Shown here: positions 31,469-39,846 of the stretch, piece by piece
Position numbering within the stretch: position 1 is the stretch's first letter
How the letters are laid out: each line of letters opens with the position of its first letter
NCBI RefSeq assembly: GCF_026153295.1
Contig: NZ_CP110615.1
Span: 1,178,001 to 1,242,000 of the forward strand
Reading direction: 5' to 3'
DNA: 64,000 bases
Origin: Rhodococcus antarcticus
Lineage (GTDB): Bacteria; Actinomycetota; Actinomycetes; Mycobacteriales; Mycobacteriaceae
Made by a program: the position numbers and the translations under genes
Notes under the pieces: generated by a model
What the model saw: the letters and a program-made list of their open reading frames with translations, nothing else
What the model was told of the DNA's origin: nothing
Databases searched by the model: none

Positions 31469-32947
31469 GTGACCACCGACCGGCCGACCACGCACCCAGC
31501 TCCGTCCGTCGCGCCGGACGAGCCCTGGGACCTCCTGGTCGTCGGGGGTGGGACGGCGGGGATCGTCGGCGCGAAGACCGCCGCGCGGCTCGGGTCCCGG
31601 GTCCTGCTCGTGGAGCGCGAGCGCACGGGGGGCGACTGCCTCTGGACGGGCTGCGTCCCGTCCAAGGCGCTCCTGGCCGCAGCCGGCGTCGCCGCCGGGG
31701 CGCGCGGCGGACACCGGTTCGGCATCGACGTCGTCGGGGTCTCCGTCGACTTCGCGAAGGTGATGGAGCACGTCCGGGGCGCGATCGCGCACATCGCACC
31801 CGTCGACTCCGTCGAGGCGCTCGGGCAGGCATCGGTCTCCGTCCGCACCGGCACCGTCCGCTTCACCGGGCCGGACGTGGCCGAGATCGACGGGACGCCC
31901 GTGCGGTTCCGGCAGGCGCTGGTGGCCACCGGTGCCTCACCCGCGGTTCCCCCCGTCCCCGGCCTCGACGAGGTCGAGCACCTGACCAGCGAGACCGTCT
32001 GGGGACTGAGCGAGCTCCCCGCGCAGCTGGTCGTCCTCGGCGGTGGGAGCATCGGCTGCGAGCTGGGCCAGGCCTTCGCCCGGCTGGGTAGCACGGTCTC
32101 CGTGGTCGAGGGCGCCGCCCGCATCCTGCCCCGCGAGGACCCGCTCGCCGCAGCGGCGATCGCGCACGCCCTGGCCGAGGACGGCGTCGAGCTGCACACC
32201 GGCTACGGGGTCGCCAGGGTCGAGCCCACCGGGCGCGCGGCCGGGGTGCTCCACCTCGAGAGCGGGCAGCGGGTGCCGTTCTCCTGCCTCCTGGTCGCCG
32301 TCGGACGGTCCCCGCGCACGAGCGGCATCGGGCTGGCCGAGGCGGGCGTGGAGGTCGACGACCAAGGGTGCGTCGTGGTCGACGACCTCCTGCGCACCAC
32401 CAATCCCCGCATCTGGGCTGCCGGGGACCTGACCGGCCATCCCCAGCTCACCCACCTGGCCGGTGTGCACGCGAGCCTGGCCGCGTCCAACGCGATCCTG
32501 GGGGTCCGCCGCAGGGTCGACCTCACCGCGGTGCCCCGGGTGACCTTCACCGACCCCGAGGTCGCAGCGGTCGGCGTGGGGACCGACGAGGTCCCGACGG
32601 GGTCGCGCGTCGTCGGCTGGTCCCACACCCACGTCGACCGGGCGGTGGCGGAGGGGGAACCCGCAGGTTTCGCGCGTCTCGTCGTCGACGGGCGCGGCCG
32701 CGTCCTCGGGGCGACGGTGGTGGGGCCGCGGGCGGGGGAGACCCTCGGTGAGCTCACCCTGGCCATCACCCAGGGACTCACGACGCGCGACCTCGCCCGC
32801 GCGACGCACGCCTACCCCACCTACAACGACGGACCGTGGAACGCCGCGATCTCCGACGTGCAGGAGCAGCTCCGGCGCCCCGCCACCCGGCGCGCCCTGG
32901 GCGTGCTGGCCCGGGTGCGCAGGTGGTGGGTCTCCCGGGACCGCTGA
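31469..32947 (+). CDS. Class I pyridine nucleotide-disulfide oxidoreductase (MerA/lipoamide dehydrogenase-like)
   Basis: 492 residues. The redox disulfide is Cys57-Cys62 in TGGDCLWTGCVPSK, after the FAD motif VVGGGTAGIVGAKTAARLG. The NAD(P)H motif is VVLGGGSIGCELGQAFARLG and WAAGDLTGHPQLTHLAG is the second FAD site. Odd point: in the C-terminal dimer domain the usual HxHPTxxE is HAYPTYND, so the catalytic His-Glu pair of lipoamide dehydrogenases is missing, and the MerA C-terminal Cys pair is also absent. It therefore is unlikely to be a true lipoamide dehydrogenase or mercuric reductase. GTG 31469 has GAGGAC upstream. Substrate unknown. Confidence 0.82.
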   Translation: MTTDRPTTHPAPSVAPDEPWDLLVVGGGTAGIVGAKTAARLGSRVLLVERERTGGDCLWTGCVPSKALLAAAGVAAGARGGHRFGIDVVGVSVDFAKVMEHVRGAIAHIAPVDSVEALGQASVSVRTGTVRFTGPDVAEIDGTPVRFRQALVATGASPAVPPVPGLDEVEHLTSETVWGLSELPAQLVVLGGGSIGCELGQAFARLGSTVSVVEGAARILPREDPLAAAAIAHALAEDGVELHTGYGVARVEPTGRAAGVLHLESGQRVPFSCLLVAVGRSPRTSGIGLAEAGVEVDDQGCVVVDDLLRTTNPRIWAAGDLTGHPQLTHLAGVHASLAASNAILGVRRRVDLTAVPRVTFTDPEVAAVGVGTDEVPTGSRVVGWSHTHVDRAVAEGEPAGFARLVVDGRGRVLGATVVGPRAGETLGELTLAITQGLTTRDLARATHAYPTYNDGPWNAAISDVQEQLRRPATRRALGVLARVRRWWVSRDR

Positions 32948-33073
32948 CGGGACCGGCCGGCCCCGCGCCGGTGCGTCGCCACCCCGGCCGCAGGTCGGTG
33001 CTGTGGTCGAGGAACGCGATCAGGCGGCCTACGGTGGCCGGGACAACCCCGTGGGACGGTGAGAGGACCTGAT

Positions 33074-33769
33074 GTGTCGGCAGCAAGCGTGATCGTGTTC
33101 GACGTCAACGAGACCCTGTCCGACCTCGGTCCGATGGCCGAGCGCTTCGCCGACATCGGGCTGCCCGCCCCGCTCGCCACGACGTGGTTCGCCCAGGTGC
33201 TGCGCGACGGGTTCGGGCTCGCCGCCGCCGGGGCGGCGGCCCCGTTCGCGACGATCGCGGACGGGGTGCTGCGCACCATGTTCGGCACGAGCGCGCCCAA
33301 CCGGGCCGCCGACGACGCGGTGCGGCACGTGCTGGCGGGCTTCTCGTCCCTGCAGGTCCACCCCGACGTCCCGGACGGTGTCCGGGCCCTGGCCGCCGGT
33401 GGGCGGCGCCTGGTCACGCTGTCCAACGGGGCGAGCAGCGTGGCCGAGGCCCTGCTCACGACCGCCGGGGTGCGGGGGGAGTTCGAGCGGCTGCTCAGCG
33501 TGGCGGACGCCGGTCGCTGGAAGCCGGCTCCGGAGTCCTACGCGTACGCGGCCCGGGAGTGCGGGGTGGACCCGGCGGAGATGATGCTCGTGGCGGTGCA
33601 CCCGTGGGACGTCGACGGTGCTGCCCGCGCCGGGCTGCGGACCGCGTGGGTCGACCGCTCCGGAGCTGGGACGTACCCCCCACACCTCACCGCACCGGAC
33701 GTCACCGTCTCCGGCGTCGACGACCTGGCCCGCGAGCTCAGCGGCGGCGAGCCGCCGGCGCCGCGGTGA
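33074..33769 (+). CDS. HAD-superfamily hydrolase, haloacid dehalogenase type II-like
   Basis: 231 residues. HAD motif I is FDVNETL (nucleophile Asp10), motif II LSNGAS, motif III the Lys in WKPAPESY, and motif IV VAVHPWDVDGAARAG. These, and the length, match L-2-haloacid dehalogenases and their paralogues. HPWDVDGA instead of the usual SxxxWDxxGA is a small deviation, so the substrate may not be a haloacid. GTG 33074 has AGAGGA upstream; GTG 33059 in frame is an alternative. The stop codon abuts the stop of the convergent gene (TGA-TCA). Confidence 0.85.
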   Translation: MSAASVIVFDVNETLSDLGPMAERFADIGLPAPLATTWFAQVLRDGFGLAAAGAAAPFATIADGVLRTMFGTSAPNRAADDAVRHVLAGFSSLQVHPDVPDGVRALAAGGRRLVTLSNGASSVAEALLTTAGVRGEFERLLSVADAGRWKPAPESYAYAARECGVDPAEMMLVAVHPWDVDGAARAGLRTAWVDRSGAGTYPPHLTAPDVTVSGVDDLARELSGGEPPAPR

Positions 33770-34309
33770 TCAGGGCCTGACGCTGCCGGTCATCGCGGGC
33801 CGCAGCTCCCAGAGCCCTCCCAGCACCAGGAACACCCCCCAGGGCCAGCCGTCGGCGAAGACGCCCCCGGCCTGCGCCTCGAGCAGCTCGAGGGCGCCGA
33901 TCGCGGCGACGACCACGGCGATGGCGAGGGGGTTGCAGGGAATGCCCGCGCGGGGGAGCTGCGTAGCGGCGATCGCCCCGACACCGATCGCGAGGACCGC
34001 AGCCGCGGTGAAGTCGACGCTGAGCGTGCCGCTGAGCACGGTCGTGGTGGCCACGCCCCACGCCGTGACGATCAGGCCGGGGACCCACAGACCCCCGCTG
34101 CGGCCGCCCGCCGCCGAGCTGAGCAGGTAGGTGACCCCGAGGACCAGGGGCATCACGTACAGCTTCGCCGGCCCGACCGGTTCGACGAGGACGATCACCA
34201 CGAGCCCGCCGACGAGCAGCAGCAGCCCACGGGCCCAGGCCTGCACGCGGGTGGGTCGAGGCCGGACCCGTTCCGACGTCTCGGCGACCTGGGCGGGGTG
34301 GGAGCTCAT
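33770..34309 (-). CDS. Hypothetical integral membrane protein
   Basis: 179 residues with about five membrane helices (first around AWARGLLLLVGGLVVIVLVE, others through residue 170). No family is recognised. The short cytoplasmic N terminus is rich in Arg and Pro. ATG 34309 is used because it follows a GGGGAGA site and lies just before the first helix. It is co-oriented with the redoxin gene 70 bp upstream, so the two may be one transcript, but no function can be inferred from that. Confidence 0.75.
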   Translation of the reverse strand: MSSHPAQVAETSERVRPRPTRVQAWARGLLLLVGGLVVIVLVEPVGPAKLYVMPLVLGVTYLLSSAAGGRSGGLWVPGLIVTAWGVATTTVLSGTLSVDFTAAAVLAIGVGAIAATQLPRAGIPCNPLAIAVVVAAIGALELLEAQAGGVFADGWPWGVFLVLGGLWELRPAMTGSVRP

Positions 34310-34379
34310 CGGATCGTCTCCCCAGGCGCGGCCGGCAGCCGGTGCCCCGGTGTCGCGGCGGGAGCCCCGGTCCCGGCGG

Positions 34380-34829
34380 TCACGCGGCACCACGGACGGG
34401 GTAACCGGCCTCCTGGGCGAGGCGGAGCCCGGCGAGCACGTCGTCGAGCGGAGGACGTCCGAACGGCGTGCTGGCCACGCTGGTCCAGAACACGGTGCCG
34501 TCGGCGTCGAGGACGACCATGCCGGGCTCGGTCAGGCTGTGCGCGACGGCCAGTGCGTCGAGGTGCCACCGCTCGACCAGGCTCGCGCTGCGCTCGGCGG
34601 TCTCCATGCTGATGGCCACCACCCGCCCGACCCCTGCGGCCGCGACGTCCTCGCGGCGCCGGTCGAGCTCGGAGAGCTGCGCCCGGCACACCGGGCAGTG
34701 CAGGCCACGGAAGAACACGACCAGGGTGAACCGGCCGTCGGTGCCGGTGCCCAGCGCGAGGTCGTCGGTGCTGCCGCCCCCGGTCACGGGCAGGGACAGC
34801 GGGGGTGCGGGTGTCGTAGGCATCAGCAT
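34380..34829 (-). CDS. Redoxin/AhpC-TSA-type peroxiredoxin-like protein
   Basis: 149 residues of the thioredoxin fold, with FFRGLHCPVCRAQL placing a CPVC pair (Cys45, Cys48) where peroxiredoxins carry the peroxidatic Cys. The following AAGVGRVVAISMETAERSAS and GMVVLDADGTVFW segments match AhpC/TSA-like proteins that reduce peroxides or act as thiol oxidoreductases. ATG 34829 or ATG 34823 may be used; no strong ribosome site is visible. The neighbour upstream on the same strand is a lipoprotein binding protein. Cytoplasmic, no signal peptide. Confidence 0.82.
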   Translation of the reverse strand: MLMPTTPAPPLSLPVTGGGSTDDLALGTGTDGRFTLVVFFRGLHCPVCRAQLSELDRRREDVAAAGVGRVVAISMETAERSASLVERWHLDALAVAHSLTEPGMVVLDADGTVFWTSVASTPFGRPPLDDVLAGLRLAQEAGYPVRGAA

Positions 34830-34876
34830 CACGGAGACGAAACCCCGCGTCGGGCGGCTCGCATTCCCCGGCGGGG

Positions 34877-36106
34877 TCACCCGCCGAGGACCTGCGACCG
34901 CCATCCCGCGTCCAGCGCGGTCACCCAGGCGGGAGCGAGCTCGGCCTGGGCGTTGCGGGAGAGCTCGGCGTAGGTCGGGACGACCGGCGAGGAGGGCAGG
35001 GCCTCGAACGGTGCCCGTTGGGCGGGGGTCAGCCGTGCCTGGTCGAGCACCGGGAACTGGCCCCACGTCGTCGGATCGGCCTTGGCGGCCTGCTGCTCGG
35101 GAGACAGCGCGGTGTTCGCGACGACCATGGCTCCCGCGCGGGCGCCGGAGCTGGCGGGCAGGGCGAGGAAGCTGGCGTTGCCGAAGGTGCCCTCCTCGAG
35201 CGGCAGGACCGTCGTGGTGGCGGGATAGGTGCCCTTGGCGACCAGGTCGGTGAGGGTGGCCGGTCCGTAGGTCATGGTCATGTCCACCTGGCCGTCGGCG
35301 TAGAGCTGGTTGAGCTCCTCGCCGGTCCGCGGGTAGGTCGTGCCCCCGCGCCACAGGCTGGGCGCCAGGTCGCGCAGGGTGCTGAGCAGGGCGGGGGCGT
35401 CCTGGTCGTAAGCGGCCTGGTCGAAGGTGCGGGGCACCGCGTCGCCGCCCCCGGTGACGCTGGTGAGGACCTGGCGGACGAAGACCGAGCCGGTGAAGTC
35501 CGGCGGTGCGGGGTAGGTGAAGCGGCCCGGGTGCGCCCGCGCCCAGTCCAGCACCCCGGCCAGGGTCGTCGGCGGGTCGGGGACCTTCGCGGCGTCGTAG
35601 ACGAGGCTGAACTGCGCCTTGTGCCAGGGCGCCTCGCAGCCGTCGACCGGGACCCCGAAGTCGCTGGCCAGCAGGGGGTCGTCGGGGTCGGTGAGCGCGA
35701 CGTTCGGCAGCCCGCCCGCCCAGCCGCACAACCAGGCGCCGGCCTGCCGCCCGGTGGAGAAGTTCGCGCCGTTGACCCACACCAGGTCCACGCTGCCGTC
35801 GGTGACCCCGGCCTGCCGCTCGGAGAGGACACGGGCGAGCGCGTCGGCGGTGTCAGCCACCGGTACACGGCGCAGGGTCACCCCCTGCGCGGCCACGGCC
35901 GGGGTGAGGACGTCGTCGACGTAGGCGTTGCCCTGGGTGTCACCGCTGTACATCCACAGCGACACCGTCTGCCCCTGGGCCTGGGCGAGGACGCTCGAGA
36001 AGTCCTGCGCCCCCACCGTCTCCGGGGTGGGGGCGGGGGCGGCGCACCCCGCGGCGAGCACCGCAGCGAGGGTCACGCCCAGGAAGGCACGGCGGTGCAG
36101 GGTCAC
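34877..36106 (-). CDS. Orphan ABC-type solute-binding lipoprotein (YnjB-like)
   Basis: 409 residues. The N terminus has Arg-rich start, hydrophobic stretch and lipobox LAAGC (Cys21), so it is a surface lipoprotein. The body resembles family 1 binding proteins of the YnjB kind (VSLWMYSGDTQGNAYVDD, later GTYPATTTVLPLEEGTFGN). YnjB normally works with a permease and ATPase, but none is encoded near. It lies downstream of the sigma/anti-sigma pair on the same strand with a 92-bp gap, so it might belong to that regulon. GTG 36106 has GAGGAGA upstream. Confidence 0.82.
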   Translation of the reverse strand: MTLHRRAFLGVTLAAVLAAGCAAPAPTPETVGAQDFSSVLAQAQGQTVSLWMYSGDTQGNAYVDDVLTPAVAAQGVTLRRVPVADTADALARVLSERQAGVTDGSVDLVWVNGANFSTGRQAGAWLCGWAGGLPNVALTDPDDPLLASDFGVPVDGCEAPWHKAQFSLVYDAAKVPDPPTTLAGVLDWARAHPGRFTYPAPPDFTGSVFVRQVLTSVTGGGDAVPRTFDQAAYDQDAPALLSTLRDLAPSLWRGGTTYPRTGEELNQLYADGQVDMTMTYGPATLTDLVAKGTYPATTTVLPLEEGTFGNASFLALPASSGARAGAMVVANTALSPEQQAAKADPTTWGQFPVLDQARLTPAQRAPFEALPSSPVVPTYAELSRNAQAELAPAWVTALDAGWRSQVLGG

Positions 36107-36198
36107 GAGGTCTCCTCACGGCGCAGCGGTCGTCGGCCGGGAACCCGCCGCGTGGGCCCCACCCTTCCCGCTGCGCTCCGGTGCGGCGCGCCGGGACG

Positions 36199-36480
36199 TC
36201 AGCTCCGCTCGTCGTCGGCGGCGATGGTGTGGACCAGGTGCTGCAGGCGGGCGAGCGACGCGGCGTCGGGGCGGTGGTGGTCGCCGAGGCGGTGCAGGGA
36301 GGCGCGCAGGAGCCGGTGACGGGCCGCTGCGCGGGTGCACCGGTCGCACACGGCGAGGTGGGCGGCCAGGCGCTGCCGCTCGTCGGCGGGCAGCGGTGCG
36401 GAGGGATCCGCGTCCAGGTACTGCTCCAGCCGCGCGGCGGACCGCCGGCACTGCACCATCGACTGCATCCACGTGATCAC
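36199..36480 (-). CDS. Zinc-finger anti-sigma factor
   Basis: 93 residues with the HxxxCxxC motif of zinc-binding anti-sigma domains (His41, Cys45, Cys48 in HLAVCDRC) and an additional Cys11. Such small soluble anti-sigma factors hold an ECF sigma factor and release it upon thiol oxidation or other stress. The GTG start overlaps the stop of the sigma gene (GTGA), the normal arrangement for a cognate pair. No membrane helix is present, so it is a cytoplasmic sensor. Confidence 0.85.
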   Translation of the reverse strand: MITWMQSMVQCRRSAARLEQYLDADPSAPLPADERQRLAAHLAVCDRCTRAAARHRLLRASLHRLGDHHRPDAASLARLQHLVHTIAADDERS

Positions 36481-37046
36481 GGGCTACCTCCGGAGCTCGA
36501 CGGGTCGGGGTGGGGGCCGAGGTGCTTGCGCACCCGGTGCCGGGCTCGGCTCAGCCGGGACATCACCGTGCCGATCGGCACGCCCAGGGTGGCGGCGGCC
36601 TCGGCGTAGGTCAGCTGGTCGACGTCCACCAGCAGCAGCACGGTGCGGAACGTCTCGGGCAGGGCCAGCACGGCACGCTCGAGGCGGTCGCTGAGCTGCG
36701 CGTCCGCGTGGACCTGCTGGGGGTCGGGGTGCTCCCGAGCGCCGAAGGCGGGGCGCGCCCCCACCGCGTCGGCCGGCTCGGCCGCGGTGTCGGGACGCTG
36801 CCGCCGGTGCGTGTTGCGGTGGGTGTTGCGCAGGATGGTGAGCAACCAGGCCCGCGGGTGCCGACCGTCGAAACCATCCATCGCTCGCCACGCCCGGATC
36901 ACGGTGTCCTGCACGAGGTCCTCCGCATCGGCCCGGTGTCCTGTCAGGGACAGCGCCACCCGCAGCAGCACCTCCACCTCGGGCTCCACGTGGGTTCCGA
37001 AGGCGAGACGGCGCGCGCTGTCGTCGACCTCGGGTGCGATGTCCAC
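36477..37046 (-). CDS. ECF sigma factor (SigE/SigH-like)
   Basis: 189 residues from GTG 37046. Region 2 is evident (LLRVALSLTGHRADAEDLVQ, DTVIRAWRAMDGFDGRHPRAW) and region 4 as VLLLVDVDQLTYAEAAATLG with VPIGTVMSRLSRARHRV. The protein is close in sequence to actinobacterial oxidative/envelope stress sigma factors. The frame continues to a TTG at 37118 that would add 24 residues; GTG 37046 gives the usual size but has only a weak ribosome site. Directly followed by its anti-sigma factor. The 82 bp to the divergent methyltransferase gene must hold both promoters, possibly including an autoregulated one. Confidence 0.88.
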   Translation of the reverse strand: MDIAPEVDDSARRLAFGTHVEPEVEVLLRVALSLTGHRADAEDLVQDTVIRAWRAMDGFDGRHPRAWLLTILRNTHRNTHRRQRPDTAAEPADAVGARPAFGAREHPDPQQVHADAQLSDRLERAVLALPETFRTVLLLVDVDQLTYAEAAATLGVPIGTVMSRLSRARHRVRKHLGPHPDPSSSGGSP

Positions 37047-37128
37047 GTCCGGGGAACCCTTCGGGGTGCCCGCCGTGTTCCCTGGACACCACCCGTCCCC
37101 GTGCTCCGACACCAGCAAGGAGGTGCTC

Positions 37129-37758
37129 GTGACCCGTCCCGAGCGCTACACCGTCTCGGCCCGTGCCTACGACCTCATCTCCGGGGAGCGCCCGGTCTAC
37201 CGTCGGGGCCGGGTCGCCGGCATCGCCGGGCTCGGTCTCACCCCTGGGTGCTCGGTGCTGGACCTCGGCTGCGGGACGGGGCTGAACCACCCGCTGCTCG
37301 TCCGCGCCGTCGGTCCCTCGGGCAGCGTCGTGGGCCTCGACCGCAGCCCCGCGATGCTGGCGCAGGCCCGCCGCCGCGCGAGCCGCGAGGGCTGGTCGCA
37401 GGTCCGCACGGTGCAGGCCGACATGGCCGACGGACCCGTCCCCACCGCGGACGGGTCCACCGGGTTCGACGCGGTGGTCGCGACCTACGCGCTGTCGCTG
37501 GTGCCCGAGTGGGAGCGGGCCTGGGCGAACGCGCTGCAGGCGGTGCGCCCCGGGGGGCGGATCGCGGTGGTGGACCTCGCCCTGCCCACCGGCCGCGGCC
37601 GTCTGCTGACGTCGTTGGCCCGCGCGGCCTGCGCCCTCGGCGGCTCGGACCCGCAGGCCCACCCGTGGACGGCGGTGGAGCGCGACTGCACCGACGTCAC
37701 CGCGAGCAGCTGGTGGGGTGGGCACGTGCAGGTGCGGGTGGGTACCCGGCCGGCCTGA
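37129..37758 (+). CDS. Class I SAM-dependent methyltransferase
   Basis: 209 residues. The SAM-binding motif I is VLDLGCGTGLNHPLL, followed by VVGLDRSPAMLAQAR and the acidic post-II region FDAVVATYALSLVPEWERAW. AAGGAGG, a full Shine-Dalgarno sequence, sits 5 bp before the GTG, so strong translation is expected. The SPAYDL-like N terminus (SARAYDLISGERPVYRRGR) resembles ubiquinone/menaquinone and lipid methyltransferases. Divergent from the ECF sigma gene, so likely within its regulon. Substrate unknown. Confidence 0.85.
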   Translation: MTRPERYTVSARAYDLISGERPVYRRGRVAGIAGLGLTPGCSVLDLGCGTGLNHPLLVRAVGPSGSVVGLDRSPAMLAQARRRASREGWSQVRTVQADMADGPVPTADGSTGFDAVVATYALSLVPEWERAWANALQAVRPGGRIAVVDLALPTGRGRLLTSLARAACALGGSDPQAHPWTAVERDCTDVTASSWWGGHVQVRVGTRPA

Positions 37759-37789
37759 CGGCCCGGTAGCCCGGCAGCCCGGCGGTGGC

Positions 37790-38449
37790 TCAGCCGCTCC
37801 GGTGCGCCCGCCGGGTCGCCAGGGCGAGCACCACCGCGGGTCCGAGCACGGCCAGGACCATCGACTCCACCACCGCGGGCCCGGGACCGGTGATCACCGG
37901 ACCGTGCAGCAGGCCGAGGGTCCAGAGCACCCCGGTCAGGGTGATCACGACGACGCTGCTGGTCAGCGAGACCCGGCGCAGCAGGGGCAGGGAGTCCCGG
38001 TCGGGCTCGCCGCGCCGGGTCAGCAACCAGGGTGGGGCCGCGGCGGCGAGGAACGGGGCCAGGTGCCACTGGGTGTCCGGTCGCCAGGCGGCGAGCACCA
38101 CCCAGAGCAGCGCGACCACCGCCCCCGCGAGGGCCCCCTCGCGCCACACCGGGGTCTGGGCCTCCAGCTCGGCGTGCCCCAGGAGGTCGTCCGCGTGGTC
38201 GGGGAGCTGCTCCCGCACGGCCGCCACGACCTGGCGCAGGTCCGGGTTGACCAGCGCCCGCTTCCCGATGACGACGGTGGGGACCGTCTCGTCGCCCCCG
38301 GTGGCCGCCCGCACCCGTGCTGCGGCCGCCGGGTCGGCCCAGATGTCGTGCTCGACGGTGACCACGCCGGCCCTCGCGAGGTCCCGGCGCAGCCGGGAGC
38401 AGTACGGGCAGCCCGGTCGCCACAGCACCTCGATCGCCGGGGTGCTCAT
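37790..38449 (-). CDS. Glutaredoxin-membrane fusion protein
   Basis: 219 residues. The first 85 are a glutaredoxin/mycoredoxin fold with the active site RPGCPYCSRLR (Cys14, Cys17) and the cis-Pro segment ETVPTVVIGKRALVNP. The remaining part has about four membrane helices (from residue 105) with a short Arg-rich loop. Mycoredoxins are normally free soluble proteins using mycothiol, so a membrane tether is unusual and places thiol chemistry at the inner face of the membrane. Start ATG overlaps the stop of the radical SAM gene by 4 bp, so the two proteins are made together. Confidence 0.82.
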   Translation of the reverse strand: MSTPAIEVLWRPGCPYCSRLRRDLARAGVVTVEHDIWADPAAAARVRAATGGDETVPTVVIGKRALVNPDLRQVVAAVREQLPDHADDLLGHAELEAQTPVWREGALAGAVVALLWVVLAAWRPDTQWHLAPFLAAAAPPWLLTRRGEPDRDSLPLLRRVSLTSSVVVITLTGVLWTLGLLHGPVITGPGPAVVESMVLAVLGPAVVLALATRRAHRSG

Positions 38450-39846
38450 GCGGCGCTCGCCCGGCTAACCGGGGTCAGGGGCAGCAGGGTTCGCAGCGCG
38501 ACGTTCTCCACGGGGTCCAGCACGGAGTGCTGGACGCACGCCGGGACGAGCTCACCGGTGTCGGGGTGCGCCATGGCGTAGGAGCAGGCCGCCAGCCGTT
38601 CCTGCGTCTCGCGCAGCCTCGGCTCGGTGCAGGTCTCACCGCGCTGCGTCGCCGCCCACGCCGGGCCGACGTCGGCGGCGTCCATGAAGGAGTGCATCAC
38701 GAACGTCACCGGGTGGATCCCGCCGCGCACCAGCCGCAGCGGCCCGATCCGCACCAGCCGCCGGACCAGCCACCGGCCGAAGTGCCCCACCAGGGACGGA
38801 TGCCGCACGACCACACGGAGCAGGGTCGCGGCCAGCCGGGCCGGGGGAGTGCCCGTGAACCGGACCCCCCCGAGTCGGTCGAGGAACGCGTCGCGCACGG
38901 CCATGTCGCGGGGGTCGCGGTCGCCGAGGATCGGGTGGTAGTCCGGCCCGACGTAGAAGCCGTAGGTGGTGCGGTTGCAGCGCTCGTCGCCGTGCTGGAA
39001 GACCCGGAACGGCAGCCGGGTGCCTGCGCCGGCCTCGATCTGGGCCCACACCGCGTCGCCGGTGGTGGCGCCGTAGTCGTCGTGCCAGCGGCGGTCGTCG
39101 CCCACGAAGGCGGCCGGCTGGAACGAGAACAGCCGGTACCCGAAGCTGCGGGCGGTGCGGATGACGTCGGCCACCTGGTCGACGTTGCGCGGGGTGACGG
39201 TCATGTTGTGGGCGAGGAAGCTGCGCACCCCGTGGGAGGCCTTGAGTGCGCGCACGTCCTCGGCGAAGCGCCGGCGGAAGGGGTGCAGGGACGCCTCGTC
39301 CGGCGGGCGCTCCATGCCCCGGCGCCCGAACATCAGCATGTCGAAGTGCCCGGCGAAGGACACCCGGTCCAGCCGTCGGCGGCCGTCCGGGCCGGTGACG
39401 AGCCGTCGCAGGTAGTCGGCGTCGACGTCACCGTGGGTCATGCTCATCGGCTCGCGCCCGTGCTCGCGCATCACCGCCAGCGTGGCGGCGTGGTCGTCGG
39501 GCTCCAGCAGGGTGACCTCTCCGCCGATCAGCTGGGCGTGGGCGTGCGGTCCGCGCCGCGCGACGAGCAGCTCCATCTGCGCCCGCACCTCGCGCACGGT
39601 GTGGCCCCCGTTGGTGGCCACCCGGTTCGCGTCCCGGGAGTGGTAGCAGGGGGTGCACGCGAGGTTGCACCGCGGGAACACTCCATGGGTGCCCTCGCAG
39701 CCCACGGCGTGACGGCCCAGCACCTGCGACGGGGTCCGCACGTGCGGGGGCAGCTCGGCCCAGCGCCGCTGCAGCGCAGCCCTGGTCAGCGGGTGCACCG
39801 GGCGGGTCCGCTCCACCCACGACCGGGCCCGCGAGAGGAGGCTCAC
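38446..39846 (-). CDS. Radical SAM protein of unknown function
   Basis: 466 residues. The cluster motif is CNLACTPCYH (Cys60, Cys64, Cys67), which binds the [4Fe-4S]-SAM centre. Further conserved parts are the GGEVTLLEPDDHA loop (the GGE motif of the SAM site). Three cysteines near the end (GETCTEPRL, LAACSYAM, LVPACVQHS) could hold an auxiliary cluster as in SPASM-like enzymes. No maturation target peptide is seen nearby. GTG 39846 overlaps the DUF427 stop, and its own stop overlaps the glutaredoxin fusion start, giving a three-gene translationally coupled unit. Confidence 0.85.
   Translation of the reverse strand: MSLLSRARSWVERTRPVHPLTRAALQRRWAELPPHVRTPSQVLGRHAVGCEGTHGVFPRCNLACTPCYHSRDANRVATNGGHTVREVRAQMELLVARRGPHAHAQLIGGEVTLLEPDDHAATLAVMREHGREPMSMTHGDVDADYLRRLVTGPDGRRRLDRVSFAGHFDMLMFGRRGMERPPDEASLHPFRRRFAEDVRALKASHGVRSFLAHNMTVTPRNVDQVADVIRTARSFGYRLFSFQPAAFVGDDRRWHDDYGATTGDAVWAQIEAGAGTRLPFRVFQHGDERCNRTTYGFYVGPDYHPILGDRDPRDMAVRDAFLDRLGGVRFTGTPPARLAATLLRVVVRHPSLVGHFGRWLVRRLVRIGPLRLVRGGIHPVTFVMHSFMDAADVGPAWAATQRGETCTEPRLRETQERLAACSYAMAHPDTGELVPACVQHSVLDPVENVALRTLLPLTPVSRASAA

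Noticed and set aside
31469-32947. Assignment as mercuric reductase or lipoamide dehydrogenase
   Set aside because: The C-terminal catalytic motifs of both enzymes are absent, so only the superfamily is named.
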